Shown here in pieces: positions 5,706 through 11,460 of a stretch of DNA of 11,460 nucleotides (the stretch's first letter is position 1; each line of letters begins with the position of its first letter). The stretch comes from an uncultured Solobacterium sp. (GTDB taxonomy: Bacteria > Bacillota_I > Bacilli_A > Erysipelotrichales > Erysipelotrichaceae). The position numbers were made by a program, and so were the translations under genes. The stretch spans positions 1-11,460 of the forward strand of contig CALHUY010000031.1 in the NCBI GenBank assembly GCA_938039295.1, given 5' to 3'. The notes beneath the pieces are model-generated. The model ran no database searches. It was not told the origin of the DNA and saw nothing but the letters and a program-made list of their open reading frames with translations.

Positions 5706-6843
5706 ACGCCGTTCTCTACAGTGGAAACTAACCGTCATTACTGCCATTATCGTTATCTTATCTTGCCTTGCGATTAGCTATGCCATCAGTAAGTCGGCCA
5801 TCTCCTCTATGACTAAGATTTCCGATTCTGCAGTTGCGATTTTACCATCCACCGATCCTACAACCAGTGAAGAAGGTGAAGTTGTTCAAGTGCAGATTTC
5901 TTCAAAAGATCTCATTTCGGATATGGTCAAAGAAATACAAGCAGACTTCTGGAAAAGTAGCTTACTTATTACAATTATCATCACAGTCGCAAGTAGTTCT
6001 ATGGTGTACTTCTTTATCGGTTATGCATTAAAACCTCTAAAAAATCTTAGTGAGCAAATTGAAGATATTCAAGCTAAGAACTTAAAGCATCTTGTTGTAG
6101 CAGATCATAGTTCAATTGAAATTGAACAACTAACAAATGCCTTCAATGAGATGCTAGAGCGTTTAAGTAATACCTTTAGAGCACAAAGACAATTCTCTGC
6201 TAACGCTGCACATGAGTTACGTACCCCTCTTGCAGTAATGCGTACAAAATTAGAAGTTTTTGAGAAAAACAAAAAGCCAAGTGACACTGACTATCAAGAA
6301 ACAGTCAATATGATTCGTATGCAAACATCGCGCTTGTCACACGTCATTGATATTCTCCTTGAGATGACAGATTTACAATCCGCCCAAAAACAAGACCATA
6401 TCTCCTTAGCAGACATGGCAGAAGAAGTAATTTGTGATTTGACGGCAGTTGCAGAAAAAAAGAATATTACAATCTCTCAAAATCCAGGGACTGCCGAAAT
6501 CATTGGTAATGATACCCTTGTCTATCGTGCAATCTACAATCTTGTAGAAAATGCCATCAAATATAACAATCCCGGTGGAAAAGTAACTGTATCCATCAAG
6601 GAAGATAATGAATATGCTAACGTAATCATTCGTGATAATGGTCCCGGTATTGCGCAAGAAGATTGGCAACATATCTTTGAACCATTCTTTAGAATTGATA
6701 AATCACGGAGTCGTGATATGGGTGGTGCCGGTCTTGGACTAGCCCTTGTAAAAGAGATTGCTCGTCAACATGGTGGTGATGTATATGTTATACAAAGTTC
6801 AAAGAATGGAACAGAAATTGCACTGAAACTACGTCGAAAGTAA
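5698..6843 (+). CDS. Membrane sensor histidine kinase
   Basis: The product is a 381-residue kinase partner of the response regulator just upstream. Helix 1 spans about 10–30, a short extracytoplasmic segment about 31–86 carries no cysteine and no recognisable ligand fold, and helix 2 spans about 87–111. A HAMP linker follows (about 112–164), then the HisKA domain with phospho-accepting His172 in AAHELRTPLAV, and the HATPase domain with the N box NLVENAIKYN (281–290), DNGPGI (313–318) and GAGLGLALVKEI (343–354). All catalytic motifs look intact. The ATG at 5698 overlaps the previous stop and has GGGGGA about seven bases upstream; a TTG five codons earlier is less likely. The small sensing loop suggests membrane or envelope sensing, possibly by an interacting protein; this is inferred. 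A terminator follows closely. Confidence 0.95.
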   Translation: MNRRRSLQWKLTVITAIIVILSCLAISYAISKSAISSMTKISDSAVAILPSTDPTTSEEGEVVQVQISSKDLISDMVKEIQADFWKSSLLITIIITVASSSMVYFFIGYALKPLKNLSEQIEDIQAKNLKHLVVADHSSIEIEQLTNAFNEMLERLSNTFRAQRQFSANAAHELRTPLAVMRTKLEVFEKNKKPSDTDYQETVNMIRMQTSRLSHVIDILLEMTDLQSAQKQDHISLADMAEEVICDLTAVAEKKNITISQNPGTAEIIGNDTLVYRAIYNLVENAIKYNNPGGKVTVSIKEDNEYANVIIRDNGPGIAQEDWQHIFEPFFRIDKSRSRDMGGAGLGLALVKEIARQHGGDVYVIQSSKNGTEIALKLRRK

Positions 6844-6848
6844 CAAAT

Positions 6849-6871
6849 AGTCGCTTTATTGGCGACTTTTT
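6849..6871 (+). terminator. Terminator of the two-component operon
   Basis: AGTCGC (6849–6854) and GCGACT (6862–6867) form a perfect six-pair stem with a seven-base loop, followed by TTTT and another T run a few bases on. It lies directly after the kinase stop codon. Confidence 0.85.
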
Positions 6872-6878
6872 CATTTTT

Positions 6879-6907
6879 CTGCCCTGTTGAGCGTATATGC
6901 AGGGCAG
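6879..6907. repeat. Inverted repeat upstream of the tmk promoter
   Basis: CTGCCCTG (6879–6886) and CAGGGCAG (6900–6907) are perfect eight-base arms around 13 bases. The right arm ends twelve bases before the tmk −10 box, covering the −35 region, so an operator role is possible. As RNA it would fold into a GC-rich hairpin without a T run, so it is not an obvious terminator. Confidence 0.45.
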
Positions 6908-6915
6908 TAGAAGAA

Positions 6916-6924
6916 TGGTATAAT
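6916..6924 (+). promoter_or_regulatory. Extended −10 promoter of tmk, very close to the start codon
   Basis: TGGTATAAT is a perfect TATAAT with the extended TG element. Only seven bases (AAAGGTT) separate it from the ATG at 6932, so transcription would begin at or next to the start codon. AAAGG at 6925–6929 is too close to the ATG for a normal ribosome binding site. Confidence 0.65.
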
Positions 6925-6931
6925 AAAGGTT

Positions 6932-7567
6932 ATGAAAACTGGATTATTTATTACATTTGAAGGACCTGATGGAAGCGGCAAGACAACCGTAAGTACTGCC
7001 GTTACAAAGATGCTAGAAGCAGATGGTTATCAGGTACGTTATACAAGAGAACCAGGTGGTTCCAATATTGCTGAACAGATTCGTCAAGTTATCTTAGACC
7101 CTAAGAATACAGAGATGGATGCTAGAACAGAAGCTTTACTCTATGCCGCAAGCAGAAGACAACACCTTGTGGATAAGGTTTTACCTGTCCTTGAACAAGG
7201 TGTACATGTCATCAGTGACCGCTTTGTGGATAGCTCCCTAGCATATCAGGGGTGTGGTCGTGAGATTGGCATGGATGAAGTTTATGAAATCAACCAATTT
7301 GCGATTGAAAACCATATGCCTGATAAGACAATCTTCCTACAGATTGATGCGGAAACAGGTTTAAAGCGCATCCGTAGAGGAAGAGATGTATTAGATCGAC
7401 TTGATCAAGAAAGTGTCGAATTCCACGAGCGTGTTCATGAAGGTTATCAAAAGGTTATCGATAAGTACGCTAACCGTATGATTATCGTGGATGCAACTGC
7501 AGATGTCGACACAGTGATTCAAAAGTCCTATGAAATCGTGAAAGGATTATTAGATGCGCAAGGATGA
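6932..7567 (+). CDS. tmk: Thymidylate kinase
   Basis: This cytosolic enzyme phosphorylates dTMP to dTDP with ATP, an essential step of dTTP synthesis. At 211 residues it has the usual length. The P-loop GPDGSGKT is at 11–18, the EPGG motif at 40–43, the DRF motif at 96–98 followed by the SSLAYQG thymidine-binding stretch, and the arginine-rich LID segment RIRRGRDVLDRLD at about 146–158. The start is fixed by the conserved N-terminus (FITFEGPDG); the mRNA may be leaderless because the −10 box is so close. It heads the operon and overlaps holB by 14 bases. The yaaQ and yaaR genes that separate tmk from holB in Bacillus subtilis are absent here. Confidence 0.97.
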   Translation: MKTGLFITFEGPDGSGKTTVSTAVTKMLEADGYQVRYTREPGGSNIAEQIRQVILDPKNTEMDARTEALLYAASRRQHLVDKVLPVLEQGVHVISDRFVDSSLAYQGCGREIGMDEVYEINQFAIENHMPDKTIFLQIDAETGLKRIRRGRDVLDRLDQESVEFHERVHEGYQKVIDKYANRMIIVDATADVDTVIQKSYEIVKGLLDAQG

Positions 7568-8561
7568 GTTACAGCAACAACAACCACTGTTTTATCATGC
7601 ATTAGAAAATGCATGCATGAATCATAGAGTTGCGAATGCTTATCTTTTATCCGGTCCTCATGGAACCCTAAAACATGAAGCTGCTCTTTTATTCGCAAAG
7701 AGTATCTTTTGTAAGCAGCATCAAGGAATCGCTTGTGAAGAATGCAATACATGTCGTCGTGTAGAAGATGGCCTATATGCAGACATGGTTTTATTAGATG
7801 GTTCAAAGAGTGCAATCTCCAAAGATGATGTAGACGCAATCCAAGAGAAATTCTCTAAGACTGCATTAGAAGATGGTGATGGCTCTCGTGTATACATTCT
7901 AGAAAACGTAGAGAACGCAAGTATCTCTGCGCAAAACAGTATGTTGAAGTTTTTGGAAGAGCCTTCATCTGGTGTTGTCGCAATTCTTACAACCGACAAT
8001 ATCGACCGCATCTTACCAACCATCGTTTCACGCTGTACGTTAATCCCCTTCTCTCCACTTTCAGAAGAGTATCTACTTTCCAAAGCGAAAGAAGTTGGCG
8101 TACAAGATGTAGATGCTTACTTTATCTCTCATCTTGTAAAAGATATCAACCAAATGAAGGAATTTGCGGATAGTTCTATCTTTGAAACCTGCAAGATGAT
8201 GTTTAAACAATACTTTAATCTTGAAGGAAGTCGCGAAGAACTATTAGTAGATTACGATATCTCCTACCGTTCAAGCGAAAAAGACAGCGCAAAAGCTAAG
8301 AAAGAAAATATTCTGTTACTCAATGGCTTCTTCGATTTGATGTCATTATTTGCTCACGATGTTGTATGCAAGCATATTGAAGGACCACATTGGTACAAAG
8401 AATTATTACAACAAGAATTACACAAACAAAAAGATTATGGAGAATTGATCATTATCTTACAAGAACAGAAAGATAAGATTAATCGATTTATTGATTTAAA
8501 TCTATTAATGGATCAAACCTTCTATAGATTGGAGGAATTCAACCATGAACATGGAATGTGA
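7554..8561 (+). CDS. holB: DNA polymerase III subunit delta'
   Basis: This is a clamp-loader subunit that, with DnaX and delta, places the sliding clamp on primed DNA. It has 335 residues. The ATPase-like domain carries a degenerate Walker A (SGPHGTLKH, about 33–41, lacking GKT), as expected of delta', which does not hydrolyse ATP. A zinc-binding cluster is seen at C53, C61, C64 and C67, LKFLEEP at 131–137, and the SRC motif at 159–161 that supplies an arginine finger to the neighbouring DnaX subunit. The C-terminal part is helical. AAAGGA lies seven bases before the ATG at 7554, inside tmk, and the end overlaps the next gene by 17 bases, so the genes are translationally linked. Confidence 0.95.
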   Translation: MRKDELQQQQPLFYHALENACMNHRVANAYLLSGPHGTLKHEAALLFAKSIFCKQHQGIACEECNTCRRVEDGLYADMVLLDGSKSAISKDDVDAIQEKFSKTALEDGDGSRVYILENVENASISAQNSMLKFLEEPSSGVVAILTTDNIDRILPTIVSRCTLIPFSPLSEEYLLSKAKEVGVQDVDAYFISHLVKDINQMKEFADSSIFETCKMMFKQYFNLEGSREELLVDYDISYRSSEKDSAKAKKENILLLNGFFDLMSLFAHDVVCKHIEGPHWYKELLQQELHKQKDYGELIIILQEQKDKINRFIDLNLLMDQTFYRLEEFNHEHGM

Positions 8562-9735
8562 ACACGGTTCATGCGGTTGTCATATGCACCAAGAACAGGA
8601 ACAACCGACAGTGAAATATGACTATTCCGTCGCTGTACGATTTAAGAATGCTACAAAACCGTATTCTTTTGGCTGCGATACTGCAGATATCAAAAAAGGA
8701 AGCTGGGTTGTTGTAGAAACAGCACAAGGAATTGAAATGGGTGAGGTAGATGCAGATGCTTTATGTATTGAAAGATACAATCTACATATGCCAACAAAAC
8801 CAATTATTCGTCTCGCTACAGAGAAGGACCAAAAGATGTACGCCGAAAATGCCATTGCGGAAAGTGAAGCGTATCGTATCTGTAACGAAGAAATTCAAAG
8901 TTTAAATCTCGATATGAATCTAATGAGTGCGCAATATACACTTGATCGCTCAAAGGTTCTATTTGTATATCTCGCTGATCAACGTGTCGATTTCCGCGAA
9001 CTTTTAAAGGTTCTAGGAACACGTCTACACTGCCGTATTGAATTACGTCAAATTGGCGAACGTGATAAGGCTAAGATGGTCGGCGGTATCGGTATGTGTG
9101 GTATGGAAACATGTTGCAGCCGATTCAAGAATCACTTTGATGTTATTTCTATTAATATGGCTAAGACTCAACAGCTGGCCCTAAACGTAGAGAAACTCTC
9201 CGGTATGTGCGGTAAGCTAATGTGCTGCTTAAAGTATGAGGAAGATGACTATAAGGAACTAACAGCTGGACTGCCTAAGATGGGTTCTCAAGTTGAATAT
9301 GACGGAATGATTTATCGTCTTACAAACATGAATGTCATGAAACAGGAAGCGAAGTTAGAAAACCGTGAACAAGTACTCTTTATTTCCCTGGAAAACTTAC
9401 GCGAGAAAGCTATCCCACGTAAGGGCTTTGTTCAACAGAACAACAACCAGAAGAGTGATAAACCAGTACATCGTACAACTGTTCATGAAGGTGTAGCTGC
9501 ACCAGTGAATAAAGATAAAGCTGTACATGTATCCACAGACTTACCTACAGTTAAGGTAGAGTCATCCAAACCACAAAACAACCGTCCAAATAACAACAAT
9601 AAGAAACCACACAAAAATCATTCCAACAAGCAGAATCAGCCACGTCCAAATGTGGAAAAGAATACTGCTGAACGTAAGAACGTGACTGTGCGTACATTTG
9701 GACGCAAGCAAAAAGATGAGGGCGATAACGCATGA
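8545..9735 (+). CDS. ricT: PSP1-domain protein, RicT (YaaT) homologue
   Basis: The product has 396 residues. Residues about 25–290 are the conserved PSP1/RicT part, with cysteines in GMCGMETCC (185–191) and GMCGKLMCC (222–228) matching the iron-sulfur ligands known in RicT. In Bacillus, RicT acts with RicA and RicF as a regulator of RNase Y-dependent mRNA maturation and phosphorelay; the partners are not in this window. Two parts go beyond the core: an N-terminal Cys/His stretch with C5, H7, C10, C12, H13 and H15, and a disordered Asn/Lys/Pro-rich basic tail from about 295 to the end. GGAGGA lies eight bases before the ATG at 8545. The gene overlaps holB by 17 bases and rsmI by four (ATGA). 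Confidence 0.92.
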   Translation: MNMECEHGSCGCHMHQEQEQPTVKYDYSVAVRFKNATKPYSFGCDTADIKKGSWVVVETAQGIEMGEVDADALCIERYNLHMPTKPIIRLATEKDQKMYAENAIAESEAYRICNEEIQSLNLDMNLMSAQYTLDRSKVLFVYLADQRVDFRELLKVLGTRLHCRIELRQIGERDKAKMVGGIGMCGMETCCSRFKNHFDVISINMAKTQQLALNVEKLSGMCGKLMCCLKYEEDDYKELTAGLPKMGSQVEYDGMIYRLTNMNVMKQEAKLENREQVLFISLENLREKAIPRKGFVQQNNNQKSDKPVHRTTVHEGVAAPVNKDKAVHVSTDLPTVKVESSKPQNNRPNNNNKKPHKNHSNKQNQPRPNVEKNTAERKNVTVRTFGRKQKDEGDNA

Positions 9736-10601
9736 ACCGCCAAAAATCCTTCGAAAATGAAAAACCAACACTCTATTTAGTACCTACTCCAATCGGAAAT
9801 CTCAATGAGATGACTCCGCGTGCTATCGACGTCTTAAATAGCGTCGATGTAATCGCATGTGAAGACACCCGTAATAGTGGGCAGTTACTAAAGCATTTTG
9901 GTATTTCAAAACGATTGATTGCTTATCAGAACTTTAATGAAGCATCCAGCACAAAAGGCATTATCAACCTATTATCACAAGGAAATAACGTTGCCTTAAT
10001 CTCTGATGCTGGATATCCATTAATTAACGATCCAGGACAACGAGTTGTCAGTGAAGTGACAGCGCTTGGATATAACGTTGTGCCAATTTCAGGCTGTAGT
10101 GCTTTCTTAAATGCACTCGTTGCCTCAGGCTTAATTGCACAACCATTTATCTTCATTGGTTTCTTACCACCCTCTACACATGATTGTGTTAAGAAACTAC
10201 GTCTGTACCAGTCCTATCCAATGACACTCATTATGTATGAAGCGCCACATCGCATTGAGAAGATGCTACAAAGTTGCTTAGATGTATTGGGTGATCGTCA
10301 TATCTGTATCGCTCGTGAATTAACAAAAGTACATGAAGAGTTCATCCGTGGTACAATTTCTGAGATTCTGCCTATTGCCTCAGAATTAAAAGGTGAAATG
10401 GTCGTTGTGATTGAAGGCAATCAAGATGACTATGAAAAAGATATCGATATGGGGCAGATTCTCAATATGGTAAATACTTCTATTGAAAGTGGAATGTCTA
10501 CAAGTGCCGCAATCAAAGAAGTTGCCAAACAGACAGGTATCTCAAAAAATCAGATCTATGATTTAGTTCATGGAAAAACTGATCAGAAAGGTGTGTGTTA
10601 A
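9732..10601 (+). CDS. rsmI: 16S rRNA 2'-O-ribose methyltransferase (C1402)
   Basis: RsmI methylates the ribose of C1402 in the ribosomal decoding centre using S-adenosylmethionine. The 289 residues follow the tetrapyrrole-methylase fold: LVPTPIGNLNEMTPRA at about 16–31, CEDTRNSGQLLKHF at 43–56, SDAGYPLINDPG at 91–102 and the SGCSAFLNALVASG segment at 120–133. Two positions differ from the commonest versions (SDAGTP, PGPSA), but such variants are seen in Mollicutes-related lineages as I recall. A C-terminal helix-turn-helix-like module (SAAIKEVAKQTGISKNQIYD) is usual. The start overlaps the previous stop in ATGA. In Bacillus subtilis its homologue yabC lies further along the same cluster, after yabA and others missing here. 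Confidence 0.95.
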   Translation: MNRQKSFENEKPTLYLVPTPIGNLNEMTPRAIDVLNSVDVIACEDTRNSGQLLKHFGISKRLIAYQNFNEASSTKGIINLLSQGNNVALISDAGYPLINDPGQRVVSEVTALGYNVVPISGCSAFLNALVASGLIAQPFIFIGFLPPSTHDCVKKLRLYQSYPMTLIMYEAPHRIEKMLQSCLDVLGDRHICIARELTKVHEEFIRGTISEILPIASELKGEMVVVIEGNQDDYEKDIDMGQILNMVNTSIESGMSTSAAIKEVAKQTGISKNQIYDLVHGKTDQKGVC

Positions 10602-10604
10602 CGA

Positions 10605-11438
10605 ATGTTAAATCAATACGGACAATTAACCTTAGAACAAACACTGTTCTATCTTGCGATTGCGATTTTACCTGCAATCTTCTTCATGATTTATATCTAT
10701 CGCAATGATGATAAAGAAAAAGAACCACCACTCTTATTACTAAAATGTATTATTGGTGGTCTACTCTCTGTACCAGTCGCAATTATATTAGAGATGATTT
10801 CCGAACAGGTTGTCTACTATCTTTTGGAAAATGTAGTAACTGCTACACAAGTCAATTACGGTATCCTAACCGCAATCTTTGTTGGACTCATCGAAGAAGG
10901 CGCAAAGTTCTTCTTCCTCTATCGATTCACATGGAAAGACAAAGCATTCAATTATCGCTTTGATGGTATTGTATACGCTGTATTTGTATCACTTGGATTT
11001 GCGGCATTAGAAAACGTCTTCTATGTATTTAATTATGGAACAGGTGTTGCTTTACAGCGTGCACTTCTCACAATTCCAGGACACATGAGTTTTGCGGTAT
11101 ACATGGGCTTATACTACGGTCACGCTAAAGTATCTGAAGCTGTCAATAACCCAGACGCAAAGGCACTCAATCTAAAAGCATCATATGCATTTGCGGTATT
11201 ACTGCATACAATCTTTGACGCAACTCTGATGGTAGAATCCGATATTGGACTAATCTTCTTCTTTATCTTCGTTGCAATCCTAGATATCGTCGTATACCGC
11301 ACGATTCGCTTAGAGTCCAAGAATGATATTCCTATCGTTCCACCAACAGAAGAGGATATCTACGCAGAGACAAAATTATCACATCCTTCACCAATCGTTG
11401 AAATTACAGATAATGTAAGTGAACGTGAAAAAATGTAA
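10605..11438 (+). CDS. PrsW-family intramembrane metalloprotease
   Basis: This is a polytopic membrane protein of 277 residues with about seven hydrophobic segments. Family motifs are visible: EEGAKF at 97–102 (glutamate pair), GFAALENVFY at 131–140, PGHMSFAVYMG at 158–168 and LLHTIFDATL at 199–208. The glutamates, H160, H201 and D205 are the likely metal-binding residues. PrsW in Bacillus cleaves the anti-sigma factor RsiW; the related family is larger and many members are uncharacterised, so the substrate here is unknown. The C-terminal 45 residues are acidic and probably cytoplasmic. The ATG at 10605 is three bases after the rsmI stop, so it is likely co-transcribed, though a membrane protease is an unusual fifth gene for this cluster. 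Confidence 0.9.
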   Translation: MLNQYGQLTLEQTLFYLAIAILPAIFFMIYIYRNDDKEKEPPLLLLKCIIGGLLSVPVAIILEMISEQVVYYLLENVVTATQVNYGILTAIFVGLIEEGAKFFFLYRFTWKDKAFNYRFDGIVYAVFVSLGFAALENVFYVFNYGTGVALQRALLTIPGHMSFAVYMGLYYGHAKVSEAVNNPDAKALNLKASYAFAVLLHTIFDATLMVESDIGLIFFFIFVAILDIVVYRTIRLESKNDIPIVPPTEEDIYAETKLSHPSPIVEITDNVSEREKM

Positions 11439-11443
11439 TGTTT

Positions 11444-11460
11444 GTTGTATGATAAGGTTA
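11444..11460 (+). promoter_or_regulatory. Candidate promoter for a gene starting at the window edge
   Basis: After the protease stop, TATGAT (11448–11453) is followed by AAGGTTA to the edge. This resembles the tmk start, where TATAAT is followed by AAAGGTTATG, so the next gene may begin at about 11460. The start codon itself is outside the window. Confidence 0.3.

Noticed and set aside
7528..8083. Minus-strand open frames opposite tmk and holB
   Set aside because: They are antisense to well-conserved genes and carry no recognisable protein features.

Overview
The window looks like a low-GC Gram-positive chromosome. The gene order tmk–holB–PSP1/ricT–rsmI is a Bacillota signature, the Shine-Dalgarno sites are strong, and the lipoproteins have classical lipoboxes. 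A clostridial or Erysipelotrichia-type anaerobe is my best guess; the redox genes (a membrane polyferredoxin and a CD1871A-like CXXC peptide) fit an anaerobe, but species is not readable from sequence alone.

Layout. Positions 1–540 are the 5' part of a group II intron on the minus strand, running off the left edge. It starts with GTGTGCC at 540, has recognisable EBS1 and EBS2 matching the flanking DNA, and carries the first codons of a probable intron-encoded protein. It interrupts a reading frame whose 3' remnant is 541–732 (+). Next is a lone AraC-type regulator with a GyrI-like effector domain (875–1717, +), a strong hairpin terminator, and a convergent lipoprotein of unknown function (1969–2640, −).

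From 4781 down to 2791 runs a minus-strand operon: a 54-residue CXXC membrane peptide, a polytopic 4Fe-4S protein with ten or more cluster-type cysteines, and a TlpA-like thioredoxin lipoprotein with an unusual C-terminal extension. I infer that these three move electrons from cytosolic donors across the membrane to an extracytoplasmic thiol protein. Divergent from it is a two-component system (response regulator 5025–5705, sensor kinase 5698–6843). The 243-base region between them holds several inverted and direct repeats, so the two-component system is a candidate regulator of the redox operon.

From 6932 to 11438 there is a tight plus-strand housekeeping operon: thymidylate kinase, DNA polymerase III delta', the RicT/PSP1 protein, 16S rRNA methyltransferase RsmI and a PrsW-family membrane protease, overlapping or separated by only a few bases. 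The tmk promoter places its −10 box only seven bases before the start codon, so the mRNA may be leaderless; the last bases of the window repeat this arrangement, hinting at another such start just beyond the edge.

No tRNA, rRNA, CRISPR array or complete insertion sequence was seen. The most interesting parts are the three-gene redox operon with its divergent two-component system, and the intron insertion.
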